DNA of 64,000 bases from Hygrocybe punicea (lineage: Eukaryota > Basidiomycota > Agaricomycetes > Agaricales > Hygrophoraceae), in NCBI GenBank assembly GCA_963556145.1, contig OY744462.1, positions 7,378,001-7,442,000 on the forward strand, written 5' to 3'. The notes below the pieces were generated by a model. The model searched no databases. It had not been told where the DNA came from and worked only from the letters and a program-made list of their open reading frames with translations. Shown here piece by piece: positions 22,200-32,611 of this stretch (the stretch's first letter is position 1; each line of letters starts with the position of its first letter). The translations under genes and the position numbers were made by a program.

Positions 22200-23800
22200 T
22201 AAGTAAGCTCGAAATCTGGCTCGATACTGATGTCTGTTGAGGAAAAATAATAAATAAATAAATAAAATAAAATTGAATTGGACAAAATCAGTATCTGTAC
22301 ATCAGTAAATAACAATCGATAGTCAACATCCCAGCAAGGCTTATTGGGTCTCTTTGAGTCCCTACCATTGCAGACACTCTTGCCACAATCCCTATACTGA
22401 TCCAAACACAACCTTACCTCCTTTCTTCCCTTACATGATTCCTTTCCACATTTTTTGCATGTTTGCATCTTCCTTTTTTGGGATTTGGGGGTAGGAAGGG
22501 AAGCCAAATCTCTGCTTGTGTGATAGGGAGTTGAGTTGGCTGTGAATTTGTTGGGAGACAGACATGGCTTGGTGTTGTGGCAACACTGAGTGAGAGGATA
22601 AGTTTCCAGTTGCACTATCAGCAGAAATTTCCAGAAGTCCTTTTCCAACAACATGCTGTCTGAGTGGTTGCTGTGGGGCATTTGGAACCTCCAGAACATG
22701 ACATGGATCAAGAATTGCAGTGTGAAGTGATGCATGAGCATCTGAGGATGTTGAGATGGAATCTGAGGGATTGTCAAATATTAATGCTTGTCTTCCACTC
22801 TCTATAGTAGGTGTTGAGCTGTTCTGTCAGCTGATAGGCAGTGTCAGTATCATATAATGAGGTCATGAATGCAGAAATGCAGACACACCTTATATGATAT
22901 ATGCTGATTCATATTTGCATGAAATTTCATACCCATACTGCTTCACTCCAGTTTGGCTGGGCAGTGGAGTTGAAGGTGAGATTGGTGAACATCAGCTGAC
23001 AAAACAGTGCCTGCTCCTCCAGATTGTGAACAGGCAGGATTGCTTTTGAGTTCCTTGTAATTTGGCAAGGAAATGGTGAGGTTGCTTGGCATCTATGTAG
23101 TCAACATGCCACATTGTAAAAGCTGATGAGCAAGCTGTAGTATATTGACTTTGACATAAGGGCAGCTTCATATTTCATATTTAAAAATATCTACTACTTC
23201 AAAGAGATTAGACTACATCTCTGCTCAAGAAAAATCAAATACCAAAACTTAATATTCTGCTTGAAGTAATTCACAGTGCTGGCAAGGCAGGATACAGAAG
23301 TTAGAATACAGCAGCACAACTGGAAGGTAAATAAATGGTTAATTTGGGGATGGGTAAGTTAAAAAAGCATATTTTGGTGTGGCATTTTTCTCCAAATGAC
23401 CAGAAACTTCATTTTTCTTCATTAAATAAAGTACTGAAAATTTGTTGTATACTTAAAATCAGACATTTTACAACACTTGGCTAAGGAATAAGTAGAATAA
23501 CAATTTACAAGGCTCTAGTGCCAAAGAAAGTACAGATTTAAATAAATCTATTAATATTGACTCTATTTCTGCCTAAAAGGCCTTGACATTGCAGTGTCAT
23601 TTGTAGTGTAACATGCCAACAGCATCTGACAATTTTTCTGGCATTTATTTAGTTGGGCATTGCAGCAAAACAATGAAAACAATGCCTGCATTACCAAAAG
23701 CAGCACCTGAGTTGCTTAGTCATCACTTAGTCAGTATCAGTATCAGTATCCGCAACAGACATCAGTATCGAGCCCGAAATCTTCTGCAGAACACGACTGT
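22200..23800. other. AT-rich stretch with a Cys-rich coding relic
   Basis: On the minus strand at about 22330-22480 a short frame encodes CKKCGKESCKGRKE and DCGKSVCNGRDSKRP, two copies of a CGK..C.GR pattern like zinc-knuckle ORFs common in Agaricomycete transposons. No full gene can be built, and the source element is unknown. The remainder (22800-23600) is AT-rich with no supported feature. Confidence 0.4.
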
Positions 23801-23814
23801 AAAAGATTATAATT

Positions 23815-24705
23815 ATTGGCGAGCGGTATTGGCGGCTTCTCTATGTATCATGCACTTCGAAAACACCTGGCAGATAATATCCCCAACGACCACCATCAGG
23901 CTTACACTTCTGCATCCCAGACTAAATCTATCATTGGTGGTGGGCTTGGTCTCGCACCGAACGGTCTCCATGCTTTGTCTTCCTTGTCGCTGGAGATCGC
24001 GTTCGACCAGGTGCTTCTGCCTCGAGAGTCGGTGCATGATGCCGTGCTCAAAGGCGTTCCATGCGGATGCTGTGGACTAGAACAAGAGAGCTCGAGAGGT
24101 TCGGAAGACGGAGGAAGGCGTGGAAGTGACGGTGGAGAAAGGAGATCTCGTCATTGGAGCCGGTGTCCGAGAAGCCATTTCGGGGGAAAATATCAAGCAG
24201 AATACGAGTAAGCATTCTACGCGTATATGTCAATGGAAGATAGTAGGAACCTGAGAAAATACCTTGACAGGGGTTTGACAGGCATTGGTGGATTTATACC
24301 GGTGTCATTGCTTCCTGAGAACTCTCCCATGAGTCTCGAACAATACCCGCTTGTCGGTCCACACGGTTTTTTCGGCTACTCTCTCTCTCTCTCCCGCGCT
24401 CGTTGGACATTTAATACTAACCAGCAGCTGTTGATGTGGTGGTCGACATGGGAAGCTACACCTGCTCCCAGTAGAGACACTCCGGTGGAAGACCTCCGCA
24501 GGCAATTGCTTACTCACCATAATACCTGGAAGACTCCTTACGACGCTCCCGCTGACGCCGTCTTTCCGATGATCATATCGCTTGCGCTTGGTCCCAATTC
24601 TGCTACGTTGGCCGCAGCAGAGGGACGTCCTTGTTCTTCCACGCCATAGGAACCGGTCAAGTAGTTCGGGGAGGATCATTATTATAGGCGACGCAGCTCA
24701 CGCTA
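23815..24705 (+). pseudogene. Broken FAD-dependent monooxygenase
   Basis: Fragments in several frames match the order of a salicylate-hydroxylase-like FAD monooxygenase. First comes GIGGFSMYHALRKHL with the dinucleotide-binding glycines (about 23820-23865). Next is SIIGGGLGLAPNGLHAL (about 23925), then VEVTVEKGDLVIGAGVREAI, the GD-type motif with a residue missing (about 24123-24180). PLVGPHGFFGYS (about 24350) and IIIIGDAAHAM, the FAD ribityl-binding motif (about 24680), follow. Such enzymes hydroxylate aromatic or secondary metabolites using NAD(P)H and FAD. Frameshifts and missing segments make it non-functional, and the C-terminal part after GDAAHAM is absent. Confidence 0.7.
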
Positions 24706-24817
24706 TGCTTGTGAATACTTAATTGTCTGTTATAGTTATAGTAATCGAAAAATAGGCTGCAATTCGGCTCCACTTTCTCGTCCTATCCAAGCTATGATGA
24801 CAAGACTTCATGACCGC

Positions 24818-25141
24818 TCAATGATAACCCATCCAGCAATCCGCTGCTCCTTCGAAATCGTCACACTGAACATCGATGGCGCCGGCGTCGATAGCGATAT
24901 TGATGCAATTGGAGCAGGCATCATAACAGTTGTTGGGGCTATTATAAAACCGTCTGCCCTTGAACCAGCCCAATCCACCGCAATCCATCCCATTCCAGGC
25001 ATTGTCCCTGTATGAATCGAGACACTGGTGCAAGGCGGGTTTGTCCGTGATGGTACCGAAGGCTCTGATGTTGCAACTGACGCTGGCTTGGGTGAGGGCG
25101 GTGGAGGCGAGGAGGACAGAAAGGATGGTTGCGATATGCAT
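24818..25141 (-). CDS. Small secreted cysteine-rich protein (107 aa)
   Basis: This is an intact single-exon ORF starting at ATG 25141. Residues 1-19 form a clear signal peptide (MHIATILSVLLASTALTQA) with a likely cleavage before SVSC. The mature part of about 88 residues has eight Cys (positions 23, 40, 54, 72, 76, 79, 93, 102), including CYDACSNC, probably four disulfides. Size, secretion and Cys content fit the small secreted protein class, some of which act as effectors or in hyphal surface biology; I do not recognise a named family. A TATA box (TATAAAA, minus strand, 25313-25319) lies 172 bp upstream in a duplicated promoter-like segment. It sits between a broken monooxygenase and an unassigned stretch. 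Confidence 0.75.
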   Translation of the reverse strand: MHIATILSVLLASTALTQASVSCNIRAFGTITDKPALHQCLDSYRDNAWNGMDCGGLGWFKGRRFYNSPNNCYDACSNCINIAIDAGAIDVQCDDFEGAADCWMGYH

Positions 25142-25199
25142 TGTGCTTTTTTTTCAGTTCTACTGGCAAAATTTTGAGATTAGTGTTGACATACACTCT

Positions 25200-25455
25200 C
25201 CATGTGAGAGTTCCAAAACCTGCCTGAGATTGGTAGGGTCAAAGTCTGGAATGAAGACGAAGCGAATAAAAATTGGCTGGTTGGTTGGGTTCCATGGCAG
25301 ATATGTAGCTGCTTTTATACGCGGGTCCTCAGTCGACGCCGACCGCAATCGGTTTGGTAGAAGGATTATTCCCTGGGCGACACTGGCACTCAGGCTTGTC
25401 CGATTCGAGAGTCGGAGCTGAGGACCCTCCGCAATTATCCCCAAAGGAACATGAT
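25200..25455 (-). promoter_or_regulatory. Promoter region of the secreted protein gene (copy 1 of a tandem duplication)
   Basis: It contains TATAAAA at 25313-25319 on the minus strand, oriented toward the ORF at 25141. The segment is repeated at 25541-25773 in the same orientation (shared strings include GCCTGAGA, TGGTAGGGTCAAA, TCTGGAATGAAGA and ATTATCCCCAAAGGAACA). Confidence 0.6.
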
Positions 25456-25540
25456 ACTAGTTGTCCGACTTGAAATTCGGTGGGGTGAACCCTCCGAAAT
25501 ATGGGCGTTGAAACATACTGGTGAGCTCGGCTTACCTTTC

Positions 25541-25773
25541 GGTGTGTGAGTTAGAAAACGTGCCTGAGACTGGTAGGGTCAAAATCTGGAATGAAGATGA
25601 TGAAAACGCCGTTGTTGGATTCCATGCCACATAAGTAGCTGCTTTTTTCATACGCGAGTCCTCGACCGCGATCAGTTTGGTGGAAGGATTATCCCCTGGG
25701 CCCAAGGAACACTGACGGTTGCGCGAAAGTCGGTGCTGTGGACCCTCCGAAATTATCCCCAAAGGAACACTTA
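25541..25773 (-). repeat. Diverged second copy of the promoter-like segment
   Basis: It aligns along its length to 25200-25455 with small indels. The TATA position reads TATGAAAAAA instead of TATAAAA (minus strand, 25643-25652), so this copy has lost its TATA box. No coding sequence follows it, so it is the remnant of a tandem duplication. Confidence 0.65.
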
Positions 25774-25799
25774 CATTAGACTTGAATAGTCCGAACATA

Positions 25800-27450
25800 A
25801 TAGACGGGTGGCCAAGCATGGACGTTGAAACGTGTTGTGAAGGTGAGTTCGGACACGGAGCGCTCGCGGTGAGCTGTTCCCGGGTTTGAGGGAGAATAAC
25901 ACGCTTTCGATGACGATCAATCTAAACCGTTCATGGATTGGTTCAAAGGTCCCCGCGGCCGTTGTTCTTCCTAGTACGTGGATGGACCATGACAACATTG
26001 AATTACCGACAATCACGGAGCCGTATACGGCATTGTACGCCGCTCCCGAAGTGCGAGCTAGCGAAGACATCATTTCACTTGAAGTGAATTCGACGACGGG
26101 GCTGTGGCTCTGAGCTCGTCTTCAGCGCATTAATATTGGCTGCCTTTACCAGGGAGTTCGACATCACGACCGGGCTGTCTCCAATGAGAAACTAGCGGAC
26201 CAATTACACTTCGATGGTGATTATACCTCGAATTTACTCTGCTATCATCCGTTCAGAATGTTACGACGAATAACGATGCGGCGGCACCTATATTCAACTG
26301 GATTGACACTCATCCAGGCGTCCGATTTCCCCCTTCCCGAAAGCCAATGTCGTAAAATGGGCTGGACGACATCGTGGATGTTTTAAATTCTAATGTTACA
26401 TCCGCTGTTCTGCAAAGCGACAGCCGCTTGGTCATCCCCGGTGAAGTGTTGGTGGAGAGGGGTGTTGTCTTTACCATCCTTCAAGTGAGCAGCATTTCGC
26501 TCATGATGATGAGCTAATTCGATTTTATTATGCAGGCTCTTGACGCATTACCTGGATCCGCAATCGTTGCTAGCGACCAAATTGCAGGTCTTCTTCCGGT
26601 CTGACCCAACCAATGCTTCTCTGCGATCGTGAGCAACTTCATGGAGATTACTGACGGTGTTGATAAGAGATCACGGGTCTTCCGCCTTGTTTTACCCTGC
26701 TGCTGTAGGCATACCAATCCGTTTGACGTTTTCGGCGTTTCCTGATTGACAGGTTGATCCTTGCATTAGTTTTGATATCCAGCATCAAGGGAATTCCTCG
26801 AGAATTTCAAGTCATTGAGCTTGTTTCTCGTCTCGTATATAGACAAATGGGGAATGGGGTGCTATTATCAGTAGATTTGTCGTTGGCTTCGGTGTCACCT
26901 TGCTCAGTTTCGTCAAAACCTATCCCGTCGCACCGACTCACTCATTTGGACCATTGCCGCCATTGACTGTGAGGAATCTTCTGTCAAACCCTCTTAACAC
27001 ACCGGTTCACATAATCCTCGAAACCAGATTAATCATCATGGGAATTGTAATGGGGATTTTGCAACTTTGCCAACCGCACCTACCATTCCTTCGGCAATTT
27101 TCCGATAGACGCCGCCCAAAACGTCTGGCCAAACTCTCCTCAACTACCAGGCATTGGCAACTGACGATATAATATCCCTGACACCGTACTCTTACTCTGT
27201 GCACAATCCTGTACACACCGACGAAGGTCCTCGGATGGCGCTGAGTGAGCAAGGGAGACGAGACGAATTTGGATTAATATTGGGGTTTTTTGATGCGCTT
27301 GAACTGTTCATCCACGGTGTTTGCACAAAAAAAATCAAAGCAATGAATTTGCGAGTTGTTTTCGTAACCAACTATATCTTAAAAAAACAATGCAGACTCC
27401 TGTGGTGAACGGTAGAACAAGAAAAAGTCCGAGGGATCCATGGTAACAAA
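25800..27450. other. No recognised gene; possibly decayed coding DNA
   Basis: Base composition and several moderate frames (for example 25886-26113 plus and 26754-26966 plus) look coding-like, but no frame extends far and no domain is recognised. Short intron-like sequences occur. It could hold one or two decayed host genes. I cannot name a family. Confidence 0.35.
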
Positions 27451-27466
27451 TAAAACACTCTTTTTT

Positions 27467-28873
27467 TTACGCAACGATGCGAGGCAACAATGCCTCAGTA
27501 AACTGCCAAAGTAAAGACGAATCATGCGTGTGAAACGCCGCACCGCTGTAGAACACTTGTCGGTGTCCCTGGAGAGCACCAAGCTTCTGATAAAACTGGG
27601 CCTGGATGGCACTAGCCGGGACCGTGAACTCAAACGGAGTGTGACCCGAAAATACGGCGAACTCAGGAGTTGTGGTCGGTATCGTCCCGGCGGTCTGCAG
27701 CTTCTGTACGCTGGAGATGATGTCGTCTTCAACTTGTTGGTTGGTTAGCTGTGTGGGGCTGCCGTATAACACGTTGTGTAACCCCGGGACGCCTGTTGCG
27801 TCAATACCGTAGAGACCTGGGAGGATTGGGAGGTTATGAGGTGTATTCGCAGCGATGTTTTGGAAGGTGACATTGTCTGGGATACCGCTATTGCGGATCA
27901 GGCCTGTGTAATACCCGGTCGCGCTGAATTGGCTAAACAACGAGCGTTCTGTATCGTCCAGGTCAAAGTTGGCGAGGTTTGTGAGCGTGGGAGGGATGGT
28001 AAGAAGGATTTTCTTGGCTTTGATGAGTTTCTGGCCCGATGGAGTCGAGACTACTATTTTGGCGTATCCGTCATCGTCATGACGCTGGGTGGCAATGATA
28101 TTGCTGTTTAGCAGCAACGAGTCGGCGGCGGATAGGATGGCCTGGGCTTTCTCGTATATTTCGCTGTTGTCGTGATGCACGGTGGTTAAGAAGCCGGTTT
28201 GGAAGCCTTGGAGAACGCCAAAGCCGAAGAGCTTCATGATGTAGATGGTGGACGTGGATAGAAGGTCTCCGATACCTTGGGTGACCAAGAAGATCGGTTC
28301 CACTGCTCCAGCGAGGTTGTATTTCGCGATAAAGTCGCCAAATGGCAGTAGCAAATCTGACGGGACCGGGTCGGGAAGGTCAAATCCGGCTTCCAAGTAC
28401 GGATACTTGGCCAGCTGCGCGGCATATGCTCCAAGCGCGGCTGTTGGGTCAGGGGGTGTGAAACCGGTGACGATCGCGCCTGTGCGCAGGTCCACGAACT
28501 CTGTTACGAAGGGACTCGTAGTGACGGGAATTTTGACCAACGGGACGCCGAAGCGTGCGAAGAAGTTCTTCACGATGTCCAGGTCATGCCAAATACGTAC
28601 ACCAATATCGATTTTGGCCTGGGTGACAGGGTCGGTGAAGGTTTCCGTGTGGCCGCCTAGTCGGTTGGTGTGTTCGACTACCACTACACTGTGGTTCATA
28701 TCGAGCAGACGAATGGCAGCATATGTGCCTGAGGCTCCACCACCGATTATGCAGATGTCACGGGTGATGGTGTTAACATCGTGGTTCTGGGGGGAAACGG
28801 GTTCAGGTAGTGCAGCAATGCAACTCACGCTGATGAGTGCCAGCACGGCTCTCCATGAGTAATGAAGACGCAT
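27467..28873 (-). CDS. Secreted FAD/NAD(P)-binding oxidoreductase (flavin amine oxidase-like superfamily)
   Basis: An intact single-exon 468-aa protein. The true start is the ATG at 28873; the in-frame codon at 28900 is GTG. Residues 1 to about 22 are a signal peptide (MRLHYSWRAVLALISVSC, then AALPEP). The Rossmann motif CIIGGGASGTYAAIRL lies at about residues 41-56, followed by VVVEHTNRLGGHTET, the E-R-GG signature of this FAD fold. Later motifs are KILLTIPPTL and, near the C-terminus, RQVFYSGAAFHTHDSS, where FAD-contacting residues are expected. It resembles the secreted NAD(P)-binding/cyclopiazonate-dehydrogenase-like proteins of basidiomycetes; its substrate is unknown. It is the best-preserved host-type gene of the window besides the AAA+ gene. 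A TATA box lies at 28915-28919. Confidence 0.85.
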   Translation of the reverse strand: MRLHYSWRAVLALISVSCIAALPEPVSPQNHDVNTITRDICIIGGGASGTYAAIRLLDMNHSVVVVEHTNRLGGHTETFTDPVTQAKIDIGVRIWHDLDIVKNFFARFGVPLVKIPVTTSPFVTEFVDLRTGAIVTGFTPPDPTAALGAYAAQLAKYPYLEAGFDLPDPVPSDLLLPFGDFIAKYNLAGAVEPIFLVTQGIGDLLSTSTIYIMKLFGFGVLQGFQTGFLTTVHHDNSEIYEKAQAILSAADSLLLNSNIIATQRHDDDGYAKIVVSTPSGQKLIKAKKILLTIPPTLTNLANFDLDDTERSLFSQFSATGYYTGLIRNSGIPDNVTFQNIAANTPHNLPILPGLYGIDATGVPGLHNVLYGSPTQLTNQQVEDDIISSVQKLQTAGTIPTTTPEFAVFSGHTPFEFTVPASAIQAQFYQKLGALQGHRQVFYSGAAFHTHDSSLLWQFTEALLPRIVA

Positions 28874-28913
28874 GGTGAACGGCGAGGTGAAAAGTTTCAC
28901 ATCCCCTGCTTCT

Positions 28914-28920
28914 TATATAG
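28914..28920 (-). promoter_or_regulatory. TATA box of the secreted oxidoreductase
   Basis: On the minus strand the sequence reads CTATATAAGAAG, about 40 bp upstream of the ATG at 28873. This spacing puts transcription start downstream of the GTG at 28900 and supports the ATG at 28873. Confidence 0.6.
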
Positions 28921-28929
28921 TGTCGTCAC

Positions 28930-30023
28930 TGTCGTGAGATAACATATGTCGTATGACCATCGTTGGCAGGACACCCATTTATGTAATGCCGTCCGTTATA
29001 TGTAACTTGGCGATTGATATTACCTTGTGCCTTGCAAAGCCGAATGGTATCGCTGTAGAGGAATGTAAACTTGTTCAAGTTGGGAATAGTGGAATAGTGG
29101 CCGAATAGTCGCGGAACGGATTGGTAATCCGCATCACGTGACCCCGGAACTCATGAGCACACGGCCAATTGGTCATAGTACTAGACTAGGGCTATAGACG
29201 TTTTGGTCAAACATGGTGACGTGGCACAAATTCAATCCCAGATGAATGCTAAGCTGGGGATATGACAAATTGGCAGATCATCCCTCGGTTCACAGGCACG
29301 GCTCAGGCCTGGGCCTCAGTCAGTAATTAGCCCTTTGCTCAGTTCATTCTGGGCCTTCCCTAATGACAGTTGAGTGATATGAACCAGGGTCTGATCAGTT
29401 CTTGACTCAGCACTGGATCAGGCCTCAGGATTTGGCCTTGGCATTCACTGTAGTGTTAAATCTGAGTTTCTGAGCCCCTGCTGCATTAACTGAGTCTTCC
29501 TAGCTCTGATAAGCAGATATAAACATCTGTTAGATTCTGTTTACCATATAGTTCTCTAAGGCTCTCTAAAAGCCTATGTCATAAATCTAATATGAAGCAT
29601 GTACTGTTGTTACTTGGTGAAATTCTCTCTAAGTCTTTCCTTTGGCATTGTTTGTTACTTATCAGAGCAGCAAAATTCCATATCTTTACTTTGGTCTTAT
29701 TTGTCTACAGTTCAAATTTTTCCTCCACCATCTCGACATCTTGCCTCATCATCCCCTACCTGCCTTTACTCCTCTCAGCACAACAGCTACTGCTACTACA
29801 ATGACAATAACAGTGACAACAACAACAACAACAGCACCAACAACAATGATGGCAGTGATAACCACAACCACAAATGATGGCCATCACAACAACGGCAACA
29901 CAGACGACAAATACTGATGCAGCAGCACAGCAACAGTAACACAGTGGCAAGGCAGCAGCAGTGGTAGCTGTAAGTAGTGGAAGCAGCAGCCCAACGGCGG
30001 TAGCAAAATGTTGTGGTGAACGC
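28930..30023. other. No gene; intergenic DNA ending in a CAA/CAG-rich tract
   Basis: From 29230 to 29600 the DNA has a TATA-like GATATAAACATC (about 29516) and could be an LTR relic, but no partner was found. From about 29780 to 30020 it is a low-complexity CAA/CAG/CCA-rich tract resembling the cores of the CAG-rich elements at 34, 50 and 51.6 kb. It lacks their hairpin and termini. Confidence 0.45.
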
Positions 30024-30185
30024 TGCAGCAGGTGCTGCAAGCCCCTAGGACCCCAAGGACCCTTAGATAGTCTTTCCCTTTCCTGTTAGTAGCTTAGTCA
30101 TCTATCCAGGGTTTTCCTTAGCTTTCCCCTCCCAGCTGCAGCTCCCTCTGAGCTCTTCCCCTGAGGTCCGGAGATCCATTCTCCA
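30024..30185 (+). repeat. 5' LTR of the small LTR element (162 bp)
   Basis: Starts TGCAGCAGG and ends TTCTCCA. It differs from the copy at 32109-32270 at only a few sites (for example AGCTGCAGCT versus AGCCGCGGCT). Confidence 0.85.
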
Positions 30186-30188
30186 ATG

Positions 30189-30211
30189 TGGTGATGACAG
30201 GGATTCGAGCC
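30189..30211 (+). other. Primer-binding site of the small LTR element
   Basis: The segment starts TGGTGATGACAGGG and ends ATTCGAGCC, three bases after the LTR. Its reverse complement ends in CCA and contains the T-loop string TTCGA-type (CTCGAATCCC), as expected for the 3' end of a tRNA. The tRNA identity was not checked; a Ser-type 3' end seems possible. Confidence 0.6.
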
Positions 30212-30500
30212 ACGCATCCGTAGGACCAGATCCTGAAGAGATCAAGACACTAGTTCAAAAACCAAAAGATACTTGTCACCAGGAAATCGACAGGACGCGC
30301 AAATGAAGCGCGAAAACACAACCAAATCAGCACCATTTCCCTCACCCGTCTCATTTATCATTCATATCCGTTATCTTTTGTTTCTTGTTCCGTTTTATTT
30401 CCTTACCTCCGAATTTGTTTCACTTTTTTCACGCGCCCGAATTATCTCTTTGCCCTGACCACTTCTTTGTTCATATGACTTACAACTATGGAACTACGCT

Positions 30501-32055
30501 ATGGCACAAAGAAAACGTGACCCGAAGGTCATGAAGACTGAAAAGGAACTCCACACTGAACGCGACGCGCGGATACTCGAACTACAACAACGGTTAGCGG
30601 ACGAATGCAAGGAAAAAGAGAAAAACATGGAGAAGAGGGCGAAGGAAAAGAAGAGACAGAAAGAAAAACAGGCACAGCAAGTGCTCCGTTGAGCAACGGA
30701 AGGTACGCACCTCGAATCAATGGCTCAGGACTCACAACAGGCAGAAAACATGTGGCCAACAATGGGCACAACACCATTCGCATCCCCTGGGCTGCCAACC
30801 ACGTCCCAAGTCCCCGCAACATCCACGGCACCCCTGTCTGCCACATCTCAGACCCAACACCGTCCGCATGCACATCCAACACGCCGCCATCGTCCAACAT
30901 GACTGCCACATCACCACTTGCCCAAAAGCCACTGCCATCACCTGCATTAGCCCCACCGCCCCAAAACACATCGCCACCACCCGGACTTCAACACCAATGC
31001 CCAGCCCCATCCTTATCGACCCAGAAACCACGGACGCCAATGCCTGCATGCCCAAACGTGCCCCAGCCAAACCCATCTGCAACCACCACGTCACCACCAA
31101 TGCCGACTCGTCAATACATGCCCCACACCCCATCACCACCCCAGAACACGTCAATAAAGCCCATACCATGCCCCCGAAGTCCAACGGCACTGCAAGACGC
31201 GTCAACCACGCCCCAAAACGTGTCGATAAGGCCCCCACCGCGTCCCCAACGCCTGGCCCCATCTCTGTCGCCCCAGGAACAGCTGACGCAAGCACCCGTA
31301 TGCCCAAACGAACCCCGGCTGAGCCCAACCGCGACCGACACGTCGACAACGCCCCAGAACGTGCTGCGAATGGCCCCAGAGACGCCCCAAGCCCCCTACA
31401 CGCCCCAAAACGCACCGCAAGCACCCCCACACACGCCCCATACTCCGTATAGGCCCCAAAATACATCACAAATGCACCCCGGCACCCCTCAACGTGGTAT
31501 ACCACCCCCCCAAGCGCTACCATCGGCCCCCGTTTTTCTATCTCAGCTTAGTATATATAAACACGATTTTTCAGATCTATGTACAGGTGCTCGACCGTGG
31601 AGCAGCACCTGCTGCCACAACCATCATCTTCTACCCCAACGCCGTGCCCATTGCCCCTTCACTAGCCCAGCCACACAGCCCCCACTGAAGTTACCCCACC
31701 AGTCCCACCACCCCCACGACTTGTAGACGCTGGTACCCAAACGATGGAAGAGGAACCACCACCCCAGCACTATGAACCAGTTCGAACTGGCTTCGCATTT
31801 GCCCTTAACAAAGCTCTCCCAGAGGATATGTCCCATATTTGCCAGATTGCCAAACTTGCCTGGGGATCGGAAGAAGACCCACGATTTTACAGTCTCCTTG
31901 ACCTCTCCCCGAACCACAAGACCTTTTTAGAGGTGCTCACTGAGATGATGCATCCTTTGCGTGGTGACCCCTATCCGGTCTTTGGACCTGCGCTAGCCCC
32001 GGTGATAGTGAGGATAGTAGATGATTGGGTAGAGTTTTGTGGAGGATACGGATGA
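30501..32055 (+). pseudogene. Gag-like coding region of the small LTR element
   Basis: Three open pieces lie in different frames. At 30501-30692 there is a highly charged coiled-coil-like segment (LQQRLADECKEKEK). At about 30605-31726 there is a Pro/Thr/Ala-rich stretch with repeated PQN and TPQN motifs. At about 31700-32055 there is a globular part containing MEEEPPPQHYEPVRTGF, FALNKALPEDMSHICQI and LEVLTEMMHPLRGDPY. The last resembles a short capsid-like Gag end, but I do not recognise a named family. The frame changes mean either introns or decay. The repeats are encoded by C- and A-rich DNA. There is no zinc knuckle. Confidence 0.45.
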
Positions 32056-32108
32056 GTCAGAGGCAGGAGATGTGTGTGAGGGCGCACACCATTTTGGAGG
32101 GGGGTACC

Positions 32109-32270
32109 TGCAGCAGGTGCTGCGAGCCCCTAGGACCCCAAGGACCCTTAGATAGTCTTTCCCTTTCCTGTTAGTAGCTTAGTCATCTATCCAGGGTTTT
32201 CCTTAGCTTTCCCCTCCCAGCCGCGGCTCTCTCTGAGCTCTTCCCCTGAGGTCCGGAGATCTGTTCTCCA
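32109..32270 (+). repeat. 3' LTR of the small LTR element (162 bp)
   Basis: Same length and ends as 30024-30185. It lies 10 bp from the next LTR (32281). Confidence 0.85.
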
Positions 32271-32280
32271 ATGCGGCCTT

Positions 32281-32487
32281 TGTAGGTGCGGATTCAGGGT
32301 GTGCAAGTCCTTGTCATTGGGGTGAAAACCCAAAACTCAGCTTGTTTGTATGTATGTACACAAAACACCATATAGGTACTGTATAGTATCTATAAAAGGG
32401 AGTGTACAAAGGAAATGGGGAATGCAGAGGGAAGGGGGATGAAGGAAAATAGAAAGATACGTGCCCACAGAGATATGGATCTCTACA
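32281..32487. repeat. 207-bp LTR (copy 1)
   Basis: Begins TGTAGGTGCGG and ends ATCTCTACA, with a TATA-like TATCTATAAAAGG (about 32389) on the plus strand. It is about 95 % identical to 43887-44093. A proline-rich minus-strand frame lies next to it (32612-33214). Confidence 0.75.
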
Positions 32488-32611
32488 TCCACAGGGGACT
32501 CCAATAATGACTGCCCTCAGTCATAAACACAAGGATAGTAAAGAAATAAAAAAAGAGGGAGGGAATGAAAGTGGGTGGGGAATATACTCAAAGATAAAAC
32601 TAAACAAAACC

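Larger units (their letters stand above)
30024..32270 (+). mobile_element. Small gag-only LTR retrotransposon
   Basis: Direct repeats of exactly 162 bp (30024-30185 and 32109-32270) begin TGCAGCAGGTGCTGC and end TTCTCCA. A primer-binding site follows the left LTR (30189-30211) and a purine tract (GGAGGGGGG) precedes the right LTR. The interior encodes only a charged and a proline-rich Gag-like region, with no protease, RT or integrase, so it is non-autonomous. A third LTR of the family sits at 49387-49547 inside the copia element. The flanks (AACGC and ATGCG) do not form a TSD. Confidence 0.8.

Noticed and set aside
28874..28900. N-terminal extension of the oxidoreductase starting at 28900
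   Set aside because: The codon is GTG, lies next to the TATA box and adds residues before a clean signal peptide; the ATG at 28873 is used instead.
30189..30211. tRNA gene
   Set aside because: Only a 3'-end-like string is present; no acceptor, D or anticodon arms. It is a primer-binding site.
30732..31523. Minus-strand 263-aa frame rich in Gly/Cys/Val opposite the proline-rich Gag region
   Set aside because: It is the antisense of a repetitive Pro/Thr/Ala coding stretch; no domain.
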